Shown here in pieces: positions 1 to 8,033 of a stretch of DNA of 64,000 nucleotides (positions within the stretch are counted from its first letter, which is position 1; every line of letters begins with the position of its first letter). Source of the stretch: Pantoea cypripedii (GTDB lineage: Bacteria > Pseudomonadota > Gammaproteobacteria > Enterobacterales > Enterobacteriaceae); contig NZ_MLJI01000001.1 in NCBI RefSeq assembly GCF_002095535.1, positions 3,638,801 to 3,702,800 of the forward strand, given 5' to 3'. Below the pieces are notes generated by a model, which searched no databases, had not been told where the DNA came from, and saw only the letters and a list, made by a program, of their open reading frames with translations. Both the position numbers and the translations under genes were made by a program.

Positions 1-636
1 CTGATGCAGCGTCACGGGCTGACGCCAGACATGCTTTCTCTCAGTGAAGTCACTGAATCAGTCTGTCTCAGCCTGACCAGTGATGCAGAAAAAGTGCCGG
101 CCTGGCTGAGCTCGCTGGCAACCGTGGTCTGTATGGCGACGGGCTGCCGATGCTGGTTTGGCTGGCACGTTCATGTCAGTACACATGGAGTGAGCAGCGT
201 GCGCCGTTCACTGCACTTTTATGGTTTCAGCGAACGACCGGAGGTGGCGCTCTACATCTTTACCGTCCTCCAGCGACAGCTGCGCGTCGATGCTGACGCG
301 CACATGGCCGGATATCGTACCCGCCGCATTCTTCTGCGCACGCGCCGTCGCCGGGCAGACCAGTTCCGCGAAGGCTGGGTATCCGGCGTCTGGCAGGTAC
401 TGCAGTCATTTTCGCCCACAGAGGAGGAGAACGCCGTACTGAAGCGCTGGCTGTCTCAGCGCCATGCCGGAGAAGCTCTGGCCGGTCTGACTGTCAGGGA
501 AGCGGGCAACTGTCGGGGTGACAGAGCTGCCCGGGCGGCCGGTTTTCTTACTGGCCGCGATACCGACCTCCATCATGGCCTCAGTGGCGCACAGGCTTCC
601 CGGCAGATTACCGCGGGAGGGCACGCACATGACTGA
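1..636 (+). CDS. DUF2786 domain protein, 5' end outside window
   Basis: The reading frame is open to the first base of the window, so the true start lies upstream. The visible part begins with a LMQRHGL-like stretch that resembles the end of the DUF2786 repeat region (LMxRHGL), followed by a middle domain with a conserved GWxxG-like region and a C-terminal GRDTDLHHG segment typical of the DUF2786/DUF7168 architecture. Its molecular function is not known. In SPI-7-like ICEs this family sits just upstream of the DUF2857 and STY4528 genes in the replication/maintenance operon, as here. The family call rests on remembered family features; no search was run. Confidence 0.7.
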   Translation: MMQRHGLTPDMLSLSEVTESVCLSLTSDAEKVPAWLSSLATVVCMATGCRCWFGWHVHVSTHGVSSVRRSLHFYGFSERPEVALYIFTVLQRQLRVDADAHMAGYRTRRILLRTRRRRADQFREGWVSGVWQVLQSFSPTEEENAVLKRWLSQRHAGEALAGLTVREAGNCRGDRAARAAGFLTGRDTDLHHGLSGAQASRQITAGGHAHD

Positions 637-724
637 CGTTCTTTTATGGAGTGCCTGCCTGTCGGGCTGGCTTTTTGATGTTCTGCTCATCGCTGACCGG
701 GCGATATCAGGAGGTGGCCTGTGA
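629..724 (+). CDS. Small hydrophobic peptide (31 aa), translationally coupled
   Basis: An ATG at 629 follows a GGGAGG ribosome-binding site (614-619), overlaps the stop of the DUF2786 gene, and its own TGA (722-724) overlaps the GTG start of the next gene. The peptide has one hydrophobic stretch (roughly residues 4-22), so it could be a small membrane protein or only a coupling device that keeps ribosomes on the message. I do not recognise it. The site and overlaps are seen directly; that a functional peptide is made is inference. Confidence 0.4.
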   Translation: MTDVLLWSACLSGWLFDVLLIADRAISGGGL

Positions 725-1320
725 GCCAGCATAATCTTTCTCAGGCCACCACGGCCATTCTGTCCTCACTGCTGATGGACGTCAAAAACGGCAATATCCG
801 CCGCTGTGAGTCACTGGGTATGTCGGTCGAGGAAATTCGCGCGCTGAGTCATCTCAGTCTTGATGAACTGCACTACCTCAGCCAGTCACACGTTTCTGTG
901 CTTGATGTCACCCTGAACCATGAAAACTTCTGGCTGATGCTTAATCAGGCCCGCAATGAGCAGAAGCGCTTCATGATGATTGACCGCGCACTGGAGCTCG
1001 GCGGTTCGATGGAGCTGATTGACAGATACTTTGGTCTGTCTCCTTCGGAGGTGAGTGCCCGCCGCCGTCTGATGGGCATTGAATCGCGGCAGGGGCGAAC
1101 TCAGGCCCTGACAGAGCCACAGGACGCCGCACTCTGGGCTGAGTGGAAAGCGGCCGGTTTGTTATCACCTGACTCCCATCAGGCTCTGGAAGCGATGATG
1201 CTGGCGGCTGAGCAACTGGGTCTCTCCCTGACAGCCGTATGGAGCCGGGTCTGCCAGTGGTGTCGCGAGGCTAATGCTGCAGGCCGCCGGGCTGAAACAC
1301 CTGTACGCAAGGAGGCGTGA
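721..1320 (+). CDS. DUF2857 family ICE protein
   Basis: 199 aa, GTG start at 721 placed after a strong AGGAGGT (from 710). Mostly helical sequence with LSLDELHYLS and a DRYFGLSPSEVSARRRLMG stretch that looks like a helix-turn-helix-type segment (about residues 100-120). DUF2857 proteins occupy this place in SPI-7/PFGI-1-type elements between DUF2786 and the STY4528-type replication gene. Its function is not established; the helix-turn-helix-like stretch suggests DNA binding, which is inference. Confidence 0.7.
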   Translation: MSQHNLSQATTAILSSLLMDVKNGNIRRCESLGMSVEEIRALSHLSLDELHYLSQSHVSVLDVTLNHENFWLMLNQARNEQKRFMMIDRALELGGSMELIDRYFGLSPSEVSARRRLMGIESRQGRTQALTEPQDAALWAEWKAAGLLSPDSHQALEAMMLAAEQLGLSLTAVWSRVCQWCREANAAGRRAETPVRKEA

Positions 1321-1550
1321 TGGAGATGGGTGATTTTTCTCCCCGACAGCAGGTGTCACCGGCAGTACGCCGCCGGGCTCAGCGGCTGTTCCGCGCTGCC
1401 TGCGGTGGACAGAAGGTGTTCCGCCGGCTGACGATGAACGGCTACCTCAAGATAGACGTGGGGCCGTTCTGGCGCATTCTCAGTAAGGATGGTGGCCGGC
1501 AGTGGTGGCTGATGGATCATGAGACCTACAACCGTGAAATACGCCGGTAA
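1320..1550 (+). CDS. Small conserved ICE protein (76 aa), unknown function
   Basis: The ATG at 1320 shares its A with the stop codon of the DUF2857 gene and has AAGGAGG (1309-1315) upstream; a GTG at 1317 is a less well spaced alternative. The protein is very basic in its N-terminal half (VRRRAQRLFR) with an aromatic-rich C-terminal half (GPFWRIL, QWWLMDHETYN). The tight coupling to the operon supports it as real. I do not recognise a domain; the C-terminal pattern is somewhat like small ParE/HigB folds, but that is weak. Confidence 0.6.
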   Translation: MEMGDFSPRQQVSPAVRRRAQRLFRAACGGQKVFRRLTMNGYLKIDVGPFWRILSKDGGRQWWLMDHETYNREIRR

Positions 1551-1628
1551 CGGATTGCCGCTGATGACCACACAGTGCCGGGTTTATCCCGGCACTGTGC
1601 TGTCTCAGGCTGAAGAGGAGAGCATAAA

Positions 1629-2858
1629 ATGACCATTCCCGCCGACAGCATCGTGGCGCACACGCTGGCCAGAATGCAGCAGAATCTTGAGCGGCGCGCC
1701 GATACCGGCGATGTAAGCCAGGAGCGTAGCGGGTTGCTGTTCATGGGCAATGTGCACGATGCGGTGCCGCGCAGGCTGTTTCTCGATACACGGCTTTCAC
1801 CCCTGGATAAAACCGCCTGGGTGATGATAAGGCTCTACGCGCAGCAGAACGAAGGGGCCATCTTCCCGACCTACGATGAGTTGCAGGTTCAGCTTGCATC
1901 GGCGCATTCAGAGAAAGCCTCCCGGGACACTGTGAGCCGCGTTCTGCTGATGCTGCGCCTGACCGGCTGGCTCAGCCTGTGTAAGAGGGTACGAGATGAC
2001 CGCGGGCGCGTCCGCGGCAACATCTACGCGCAGCATGATGAGCCGCTGGGTTACCGTGATGCTGAAACCTTTGACCCCGGCTGGCTGAGTCTGGTGGAAG
2101 AGAGCTGCATGAACCGTAATAAAGCTGTCCGCATGACCGCGCTGGCCGTGGTGAATGACATACTTAAGGACCCGGGGATGCGTCATCGTCACAGTCGTAT
2201 GGCCCTTATCGAAAGTCGCCTTAGCGCGCCGTCCACGCCTGAGCAGATGGTCCAACATCGCCAGGCTGTGACCCGCAGTCCGGATTCCGGACTCAGTCAG
2301 AAAAGCACAAAAAACACCCCGGATTTACTGAGTCCGGAAAACGGACTCAGTAATCCTTTACCCGATAAAACACAGAGTCCGGAATCAGGACTCAGTCTAA
2401 AATCAATGGGTTACACCGGAGTCCGAAATCCGGACTGTAACGTACGTTCTTTCACACAGAGTGTGAATAAAAAAACGTACGTACCGGGTGGAGAACATTT
2501 TCTGCCTGACGATTTTGTGAACGGACTGAACAGCGAGGACCGACAGATGCTGACCACACAGATGGCCTCACTGCCTGAAGCGGTGGCGAAGACGCTGGCT
2601 GACATGCTGCGTGAGCAACTGCGGCTTGGCAGACTCAATAACCCGGTGGGCTGGCTGTTCACGATGCTGCGACGTGCCCGCAGCGGTGAGCTGAACCTGC
2701 CGGAAGCAGCAGCTGCCGGTTCCGGCAGCAACAATCCCCGGACAACCGATACGCGTGCTTTACCGGCAGCAACCCCGCCTGTTCAGCCTGCGAGCCGGCC
2801 TTCTGCGGAGGAGGTCAGGGCGTTGATCGAGAGCATACGACAGAATGTTGGCAGATAA
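1629..2858 (+). CDS. STY4528-family ICE replication protein
   Basis: 409 aa with an upstream GAAGAGGAG ribosome-binding site. The N-terminal 170 residues carry a conserved winged-helix-like region (WVMIRLYAQQNEGAIFPTYD, then SRDTVSRVLLMLRLTGWLS), resembling the recognition region of replication initiators of the RepA/helix-turn-helix type. A low-complexity linker with repeated SGLSxKS-type units follows (about residues 215-270), then a C-terminal helical domain. This matches the family named after Salmonella Typhi SPI-7 STY4528, annotated as a pathogenicity-island replication protein. It probably starts or assists replication of the excised ICE. The family call is from memory of order and sequence style. 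Confidence 0.75.
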   Translation: MTIPADSIVAHTLARMQQNLERRADTGDVSQERSGLLFMGNVHDAVPRRLFLDTRLSPLDKTAWVMIRLYAQQNEGAIFPTYDELQVQLASAHSEKASRDTVSRVLLMLRLTGWLSLCKRVRDDRGRVRGNIYAQHDEPLGYRDAETFDPGWLSLVEESCMNRNKAVRMTALAVVNDILKDPGMRHRHSRMALIESRLSAPSTPEQMVQHRQAVTRSPDSGLSQKSTKNTPDLLSPENGLSNPLPDKTQSPESGLSLKSMGYTGVRNPDCNVRSFTQSVNKKTYVPGGEHFLPDDFVNGLNSEDRQMLTTQMASLPEAVAKTLADMLREQLRLGRLNNPVGWLFTMLRRARSGELNLPEAAAAGSGSNNPRTTDTRALPAATPPVQPASRPSAEEVRALIESIRQNVGR

Positions 2859-2877
2859 ACTCGTGGTTGAAAATTGA

Positions 2878-2908
2878 ACTTGCTGCCAGTGGCAGCAAGT
2901 GTGTTTTT
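2878..2908 (+). terminator. Rho-independent terminator after the replication gene
   Basis: Perfect 10-bp stem (2878-2887 with 2891-2900), 3-nt loop, followed by GTGTTTTTT. It lies 20 nt after the STY4528-type gene. Confidence 0.75.
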
Positions 2909-2965
2909 TGAGCAGTACAGATCTGACATGTTAAAAGAGTTGTTTAGAGTTGATTAAAAAATAGC

Positions 2966-2986
2966 CTTGCTGCCACTGGCAGCAAG
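2966..2986. repeat. Second copy of the 2878 palindrome
   Basis: CTTGCTGCC-act-GGCAGCAAG repeats the arms of the terminator at 2878 almost exactly. It is followed by an A-run on the plus strand and preceded by TTAAAAAATAG, so on the minus strand the same hairpin is followed by a T-run. It may act as a terminator facing left, or the pair may be binding sites. Nothing else coding is seen between 2859 and 3104. Confidence 0.5.
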
Positions 2987-3104
2987 ATTAAAAAACGTAC
3001 AATGGATAATTTCCTGTCGTTAATTATGAGTTTCACATTGTTGGTCATGCGTGTGATTCAGGACTATGCCAGCTCTTCTTAACTGAATACAGGTGACGAC
3101 AACG

Positions 3105-3824
3105 ATGGCAGAAAAGCAAAAACGGGCCGGGGCGCTCCAGTCTGAACTCCATATCGAACTGCATACCAACTACGCGATCGGTTTATGGGAGGGGCGCAAA
3201 CGGGAGAGCCGGGAAGATGGTAAAAAAGGAAAGCAGCCGATTATGGGTATGCCTCAGTTCCTGTACCGCGCCACGCTCATTAACAAAGACTCAATTCAGA
3301 ACGTTCCCTGGGCAGATATGGCTATGCTGGCTCTGGAGGAAAAAATTGAGTATGCCGGCAGGCAAATGAACTCTCTGATTGCCAGCCTGGACAAACAAAT
3401 GAGCTTTATCCCGGCGGGAGTGACTATCAGCGATGCTCAGGCGACTGAACCTCTGGATCTTACCGTATTCAGCGGTACTCCGCTGGGGTATCGATGCGTA
3501 TTTCTGCTGATGGGGTTCGATCAATTTGCCAAAAAAGTCCTCCAGGCGGCGCATTATGGTGTCATTTCACGGACGCAGCGCTATGAACTGCTGGGTGATG
3601 GCAGCCGGCTTCTGCGTGAAATTTACGGATGTGTGCTGCGTTATCGCAAAACCGGCGCAACACGTCTGGATGCGGTGGAGAATAATGAAGTCTGGCAGAA
3701 AGCCTGTCAGGAAGTGGGTGAGCCCGATCGTGCCGTTCTGCTCGGAGAAAAACGCTCAGCATTTTCCCCCCCTGTTAATGAAGCGAGCGTGAACCTGCTG
3801 CGCCTGCGTTATCAGGCCGTCTGA
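3105..3824 (+). CDS. TIGR03761 family ICE protein
   Basis: 239 aa from the ATG at 3105, chosen because AGGTGA (3091-3096) is well spaced; a GTG at 3093 would add four residues. The features TIGLW-like YAIGLWEGRK near the start, the MPQFLYRA block and the DPYA-like central region fit the TIGR03761 (PFL_4669) family. That family is always found next to topB in PFGI-1-class ICEs. The biochemical role is unknown; its place between a replication protein and a topoisomerase suggests DNA processing of the element. It ends 17 bp before topB. Confidence 0.8.
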   Translation: MAEKQKRAGALQSELHIELHTNYAIGLWEGRKRESREDGKKGKQPIMGMPQFLYRATLINKDSIQNVPWADMAMLALEEKIEYAGRQMNSLIASLDKQMSFIPAGVTISDAQATEPLDLTVFSGTPLGYRCVFLLMGFDQFAKKVLQAAHYGVISRTQRYELLGDGSRLLREIYGCVLRYRKTGATRLDAVENNEVWQKACQEVGEPDRAVLLGEKRSAFSPPVNEASVNLLRLRYQAV

Positions 3825-3841
3825 GTCGCAGGAGGCAGGTT

Positions 3842-5854
3842 ATGCGTCTTTATATCTGTGAAAAACCCTCTCAGGGGCGCGATCTGGCAGGTGTTCTCGG
3901 TGCCACCCGACGCGGTGACGGCTTTCTGGCTGGCGGTGGCGTCACCGTCACATGGGCGGTGGGGCACCTGCTCGAAACCGCCCCGCCGGAGGCTTACGGT
4001 CAGCAGTACGGTAAACCCTGGTCATTGTCTGTATTACCCATTCTGCCCGCCCCCTGGCAGGTCGTGGTCAAAAAAGAGACGCAGGATCAGTTCAAAGTCA
4101 TCGAGCGGCTGCTGCGCCAGGTTGACGACGTTGTCATTGCCACTGATGCGGACCGTGAGGGTGAGGTCATTGCGCGCGAGTTGCTGGATTACTGCCGCTG
4201 GGAAGGCCCGGTGCAGCGACTCTGGCTGTCTGCACTGGATGAACTCAGCATCCGGGCGGCGCTTCAGGATTTGCGTCCCGGTCAGGCGACGCTCGGGATG
4301 TATCACGCCGGACTGGGGCGCGCCCGGGCCGACTGGCTGATAGGCATGAATCTCTCGCGACTTTATACCCTGCGTGCTGCGGAGGCGGGTTTTGATGGCG
4401 TGGTTTCGGTCGGCCGGGTGCAGACGCCGACGCTGGCACTGGTTGTCCGGCGGGACCGGGAAATTGCGTCCTTCGTGCCGAAACCTTACTGGCAGGTTAA
4501 AGCTATCATTTCCGCCGGTGGCCTCACCTTTCCGGCGCAGTGGGTGCCAGCAAAGTTGTATACCGACGAGGAAAAGCGCTGTATTCACCAGAACATTGCG
4601 CAGCAGGTGGTGCAACTCTGCCGGCAGACAGGTCACGCAGTGGTGACAGAATGCGACACAAAGCGGGAAAAAGCTGCCGCGCCGCTGGCTTTTTCTCTCG
4701 GCTCCCTGCAGCAGGCCTGTGGCAGGCTGTGGGATATGTCCCCGCAGCAGGTGCTGGATACTGCCCAGAGCCTGTATGAAAAGCACAAGGCTACGACCTA
4801 TCCCCGCACCGACTGCGGTTATCTGCCGGAATCCATGCGGGAGGAGATTTCAGGTGTGCTCGATGCCATCGGCCGCACCGATCCGGAATGTGCTCCGGTG
4901 CTGGCACGCCTCGACAAAGCATTTGTCTCGCGCATCTGGAACGACAAAAAAATCACGGCACACCACGGTATTATCCCCACCCGCAACGCATTTCAGCTGT
5001 CCGCGCTGACGGAAGCCGAGCGTAACGTGTATCTGCTTATCCGCCGTAACTATCTGGCCCAGTTCCTCCCCCTGCATGAGTCCGATATCACCCGCCTGCA
5101 GTTCGACATTGGCGGACAGCTGTTCCGCACCAGCGGACGGACAGAGGTAATAAGGGGCTGGAAGGTCCTGTTTGAGAAAGGCGGTGACGACGAGGTTCAG
5201 GAAGACGATGAGGCAGACGTTGCCCTGCCGCCGCTTGCTCAGAATGACCGCTGCCCGGTAACCAGTGCTGACGTCACTCAGCTTATGACCCGCCCTCCGT
5301 CGCACTATACGTTTGCCACCCTGATTGGTGCCATGATGAACGCGGCGGCATTTGTCACCGACATTGCGCTGCGCAAGGTTTTAAAAGACAACGCAGGACT
5401 GGGTACAGAAGCGACCCGCGCGGGTATTGTTGAGCAACTGCTGAACCGTCGCTTTATCGTGCGTAAAGGCAGCAAAATCATGGCGACCGAACTGGGCGCG
5501 GATGTGATTGATGCCCTGCCGCCCCAGTTGACCGAACCAGGCATGACAGCGCTGTGGGAACAGGCGCTGGATGAGGTTGCTGCCGGGCGTATGTCACTTG
5601 ATGACTTCCTGCAGCGACAGGCCGGATGGACGCGCAATCTGGTAGGCCAGGGAGCACAGCAGCAGGTACGCATCCGCGTTCCCCCAACGCCTGCCTGCCC
5701 GCTTTGCGGCGGGAAAACGCGCCTGCGTAAGGGAGAAAAAGGGGAATTCTGGAGCTGCCAGCGCTATCCGGCATGCAAAGGTGTCATCAACATCGGCAGC
5801 ACCAAAAAGAAACGTCCGCGCAGGGCTAAGTCTCCTGAATCAAAGAAGAATTAA
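3842..5854 (+). CDS. topB: DNA topoisomerase III
   Basis: Type IA topoisomerase, 670 aa. It would relax negative supercoils and decatenate single-strand-linked DNA, useful for resolving replication or transfer intermediates of the ICE. Visible motifs are the TOPRIM domain with YICEKPSQ (E7) and ATDADREGE (D102, D104), and the active-site motif TYPRTDCGYLPE with the nucleophile at about Y320. The C-terminus has a four-cysteine zinc ribbon (CPLCGG ... C.. ..C, about residues 617-645) and a basic tail. The length is normal for ICE/plasmid TopB. An AGGAGG site precedes the ATG, 17 bp after the TIGR03761 gene, so the two are cotranscribed. Confidence 0.97.
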   Translation: MRLYICEKPSQGRDLAGVLGATRRGDGFLAGGGVTVTWAVGHLLETAPPEAYGQQYGKPWSLSVLPILPAPWQVVVKKETQDQFKVIERLLRQVDDVVIATDADREGEVIARELLDYCRWEGPVQRLWLSALDELSIRAALQDLRPGQATLGMYHAGLGRARADWLIGMNLSRLYTLRAAEAGFDGVVSVGRVQTPTLALVVRRDREIASFVPKPYWQVKAIISAGGLTFPAQWVPAKLYTDEEKRCIHQNIAQQVVQLCRQTGHAVVTECDTKREKAAAPLAFSLGSLQQACGRLWDMSPQQVLDTAQSLYEKHKATTYPRTDCGYLPESMREEISGVLDAIGRTDPECAPVLARLDKAFVSRIWNDKKITAHHGIIPTRNAFQLSALTEAERNVYLLIRRNYLAQFLPLHESDITRLQFDIGGQLFRTSGRTEVIRGWKVLFEKGGDDEVQEDDEADVALPPLAQNDRCPVTSADVTQLMTRPPSHYTFATLIGAMMNAAAFVTDIALRKVLKDNAGLGTEATRAGIVEQLLNRRFIVRKGSKIMATELGADVIDALPPQLTEPGMTALWEQALDEVAAGRMSLDDFLQRQAGWTRNLVGQGAQQQVRIRVPPTPACPLCGGKTRLRKGEKGEFWSCQRYPACKGVINIGSTKKKRPRRAKSPESKKN

Positions 5855-6130
5855 TCCACCGACTCCGATTGCGGGGCGTTATGGCCTCTGCTATTGTGAC
5901 CCCGGCTCTGAAGCCGCACCCCGTGACTGCGGGTTCAGGCAGCATCTAATGCATGTGCTGCCTGAATACAGTCTGACCGGACCCGCCTGAACGGGAGTCG
6001 GTAAGGCACAAAAACTCCGTGAAACCCGTGCCGGGCCCTTTCAGCCTGCGGAGCCACTGCGTTACGCAGATTAACCTCAGGTCGATGGTGCAGACCTCAG
6101 AAGGCGGTGCCCCAGGGCGCCGCTTTTTTA
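5855..6130 (+). ncRNA. Structured topB 3' region, possible small RNA
   Basis: No supported reading frame. A perfect 11-bp stem (TTCAGGCAGCA at 5934-5944 with 5956-5966) and weaker GC hairpins precede a strong terminator at 6104-6129. It could be a long structured 3' UTR of topB or an independent RNA. There is no evidence of a promoter of its own that I trust. Confidence 0.3.
6104..6129 (+). terminator. Rho-independent terminator of the topB operon
   Basis: GCGGTGCCC (6104-6112) pairs with GGGCGCCGC (6115-6123) and is followed by six T. It ends the left replication operon before the next promoter. Confidence 0.85.
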
Positions 6131-6166
6131 TTTTCTGGTTCTGATGAATTTTTGCGCGCTGCGGCG

Positions 6167-6195
6167 TTGACATCTGTGGCGTCTGAATGAATGAT
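6167..6195 (+). promoter_or_regulatory. Sigma70-like promoter ahead of STAXI copy A
   Basis: TTGACA (6167-6172), 17-bp spacer, AATGAT (6190-6195). The expected transcription start near 6202 falls 7 nt before the first hairpin of the STAXI element. The same arrangement is seen at the other two STAXI copies. Confidence 0.6.
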
Positions 6196-6208
6196 AAAGA
6201 GGCTAATC

Positions 6209-6364
6209 GTTGTCGTTCCGACAACTGCCAATGTTCCGGTGATTTGAGAGGAACGCCTTCGGGTAATCACATGCCAATGCCACATTAACCTGAGAGTGGC
6301 GCCTTCGGGTGGTTCAAACCTGTTAACCTTTGTAAACAGGGACCTGATAACCAGGTTAAGGTCC
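6209..6364 (+). ncRNA. STAXI motif, copy A
   Basis: A GTTGTC/GACAAC hairpin (6209-6225) is followed by two tandem pseudoknot units, each beginning TGCCAATG (6226 and 6272). In unit 1, TTCC pairs with GGAA and GTGATT pairs across it with AATCAC; in unit 2, CCAC pairs with GTGG and AACC with GGTT. Both contain a CCTTCGGG (UUCG) hairpin. A third part has CCTG/CAGG and GGACC/GGTCC stems. This matches the described STAXI motif (near ssb, topoisomerase, antirestriction and XerDC-integrase genes). It heads the STY4534-ssb unit. Confidence 0.85.
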
Positions 6365-6403
6365 ATTTCACCAATTCAGCCAGTCGGCAACCCTTGCTGA
6401 CCT

Positions 6404-6474
6404 CCCTGCGGGAAACACTTCCCGTACGGGACAGATGTTTCTCCGCAACCTGTTCTGTTTTACTCCGGAGAAAC
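6404..6474 (+). promoter_or_regulatory. Paired-hairpin leader of the STY4534-type gene
   Basis: Hairpin 1 has core CGGGAA/TTCCCG (6409-6414 with 6419-6424). Hairpin 2 is GTTTCTCCG (6437-6445) with CGGAGAAAC (6466-6474), a perfect 9-bp stem that holds the GGAG ribosome-binding site in its right arm, 4 nt before the ATG at 6479. Confidence 0.7.
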
Positions 6475-6478
6475 CATC

Positions 6479-6979
6479 ATGACTGCAAACACAACTACCC
6501 CTACCCCTGTTTCAAACGGCTCTGGTTCTGGTACTCAGCAGAAAAAAGAGTATTTCAACCTAAACGTCAGTGGTATCGGTTATCTCAACTCGATACGCCG
6601 TGTTCAGAATGGTAATGGCGAATTCACCTGCGCTGTTATTAATGCCCTGACCGGTCCGACGGACAATGCGTCTTATACCCGCTTCGATGTCACCATCGCG
6701 GGTGCAGACAACACCAAACTTATCAACCGCTGTCAGAAAGCCGTTGATGAAGAAGAAAAAGTGCTGATTGGCTTCGTGCTGAGCGGACTGAAAGCCGATG
6801 TGTTTACCCTGCAGACGGGTGATCATGCCGGTGAAAGCCGCCCTTCCCTGAAGGCCCGCCTGATTAAGGTGGAGTTCATCAGGAAAGGTCAGGAAGTCGT
6901 TTATCAGGCACCCAATGCTTCCCAGACGCCGGAATCCGGTTCATCTGCTCCGAAAGAGTACGATCCGAATTCATTCTAA
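6479..6979 (+). CDS. STY4534-family (DUF3577) ICE replication protein
   Basis: 166 aa. The N-terminus is a short Ser/Thr/Gly-rich tail, then a conserved YFNLNVSGIGYLNSIRRV block, then an OB-like beta-rich region (CAVINALTG, YTRFDVTIAG, GFVLSGLKADVFTL). The family (DUF3577, STY4534) is annotated as an ICE replication protein, and is nearly always directly followed by ssb, as here. A role in single-stranded DNA handling during ICE replication or transfer is plausible but not shown. The message carries STAXI copy A at its 5' end and a paired hairpin over the ribosome-binding site. Confidence 0.85.
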   Translation: MTANTTTPTPVSNGSGSGTQQKKEYFNLNVSGIGYLNSIRRVQNGNGEFTCAVINALTGPTDNASYTRFDVTIAGADNTKLINRCQKAVDEEEKVLIGFVLSGLKADVFTLQTGDHAGESRPSLKARLIKVEFIRKGQEVVYQAPNASQTPESGSSAPKEYDPNSF

Positions 6980-6989
6980 GCGTTACGGA

Positions 6990-7048
6990 CACACCACCGG
7001 AACACATCCCGGTGGGTGTGTTCCTCTCAACTCCATTCTTAAGAGGAA
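6990..7048 (+). promoter_or_regulatory. Paired-hairpin leader of ssb
   Basis: Hairpin 1: CACACCACCGG (6990-7000) with CCGGTGGGTGTG (7009-7020, one bulged G). Hairpin 2: TTCCTCT (7021-7027) with AGAGGAA (7042-7048), which covers the ribosome-binding site 7 nt ahead of the ATG at 7055. Confidence 0.7.
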
Positions 7049-7054
7049 ATCATT

Positions 7055-7603
7055 ATGTCCGCACGCGGCGTCAACAAAGTCATTCTTGTCGGTAACTTAG
7101 GTCAGGATCCCGAAGTACGATATACTCCAAATGGTAAAGCTGTGACCGGATTAAGTCTGGCCACATCAGAATCATGGCGTGATAAACAGACCGGTGAAAA
7201 CCGTGAAAATATCGAATGGCATCGTGTCGTGCTGTTTGGCAAGCTGGCCGAAGTTGCCGGTGAATACCTGCGCAAGGGTTCACAGGTGTATATCGAAGGT
7301 CAGTTGCGCACCCGAAAATGGACGGATAACAGCGGCACCGACCGCTGGACAACCGAAGTCGTTGTAGGGGTTAACGGAACGATGCAGATGCTGGGCGGTG
7401 GTCGTAACAACAGCACCAACACCAGTGGAAACAATGCGCAGTCAGGTCAGCAGAGCGGCTGGGGCCAGCCTCAGCAACCTCAGCAGACACCGTCAGCGCC
7501 ACGAAATCCGCAGAATGAGCCGCCGATGGATTTTGACGATGACATACCGTTCCTTGGGCACGGTTATGGAATCTGCCGGAAAGCCATTTACGCAATTTCG
7601 TAA
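7055..7603 (+). CDS. ssb: Single-stranded DNA-binding protein with extended C-terminal tip
   Basis: 182 aa. The N-terminal OB fold (about 1-110) is typical: [57 protein letters not shown] Gln/Gly/Pro-rich linker follows. The acidic tip DFDDDIPF, which in chromosomal SSB ends the protein and recruits partner enzymes, is here followed by 16 more residues ending RKAIYAIS. Some ICE SSBs have a similar extension, so this is probably a family feature and not a frameshift. The gene would coat the transferred or replicating single strand. It is the second gene of the STAXI-A unit. Confidence 0.95.
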   Translation: MSARGVNKVILVGNLGQDPEVRYTPNGKAVTGLSLATSESWRDKQTGENRENIEWHRVVLFGKLAEVAGEYLRKGSQVYIEGQLRTRKWTDNSGTDRWTTEVVVGVNGTMQMLGGGRNNSTNTSGNNAQSGQQSGWGQPQQPQQTPSAPRNPQNEPPMDFDDDIPFLGHGYGICRKAIYAIS

Positions 7604-7630
7604 CGGATTCATATAATTATACCCTCTCAT

Positions 7631-7659
7631 GCGCCAGTTCAGTCTGGCGCTTTCTTTTT
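7631..7659 (+). terminator. Rho-independent terminator after ssb
   Basis: GCGCCAG (7631-7637) with CTGGCGC (7644-7650), then TTTCTTTTT. Confidence 0.85.
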
Positions 7660-7680
7660 CAGCTTCAGCTGAAAAAACTA

Positions 7681-7736
7681 TGTATAGCAATTTGCTACCA
7701 TTCAGGCTACCATGCGTGTATAGCAATTTGTTACCA
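7681..7736 (+). promoter_or_regulatory. Twin operator of the TacAT module
   Basis: The 20-mer TGTATAGCAATTTGCTACCA (7681-7700) is repeated with one change at 7717-7736. Each copy contains a near-palindrome TAGCAA-T-TTGCTA. The two sites are 36 bp apart and lie directly upstream of the antitoxin gene, as expected for autoregulation by a ribbon-helix-helix antitoxin. Confidence 0.7.
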
Positions 7737-7748
7737 ACAGGAGTAATT

Positions 7749-8033
7749 ATGCAAACTACTATTCGTAAGTCCGTGCGTGATAAGCAAATCAATATCCGTG
7801 CAACGGATGAAGAACGCGCAGTGATTGATTATGCTGCGAGTCTGGTTAACAAAAACCGTACTGATTTCATCATTGAAAGGGCTGTGCATGAGGCCCAGAA
7901 CATTATTCTGGACCAGCGCGTGTTCGTTCTTGATGATGCCCGTTACCAGGAATTCATCAGGCAGCTCGAAGCCCCTGTGCAGAATGTTGAAGGTCGTCAG
8001 CGGCTGATGGATGTAAAACCTGAATGGAAATAA
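7749..8033 (+). CDS. tacA: TacA-like DUF1778 antitoxin
   Basis: 94 aa from the ATG at 7749 (AGGAG upstream); an upstream in-frame start at 7629 overlaps the ssb terminator and the operator sites and is rejected. The N-terminus KQINIRATDEERAVIDYAA is a ribbon-helix-helix DNA-binding domain; the C-terminal part (LEAPVQNVEGRQRLM) is the toxin-neutralising region. It should bind the twin operator and block TacT. It overlaps the toxin gene by 10 bp. The symbol is used by family resemblance. Confidence 0.88.
   Translation: MQTTIRKSVRDKQINIRATDEERAVIDYAASLVNKNRTDFIIERAVHEAQNIILDQRVFVLDDARYQEFIRQLEAPVQNVEGRQRLMDVKPEWK

Noticed and set aside
4034..4786. 250-codon open frame antisense to topB
   Set aside because: Lies wholly opposite a clear topoisomerase gene with all motifs; codon pattern is a shadow of the GC-rich coding strand.
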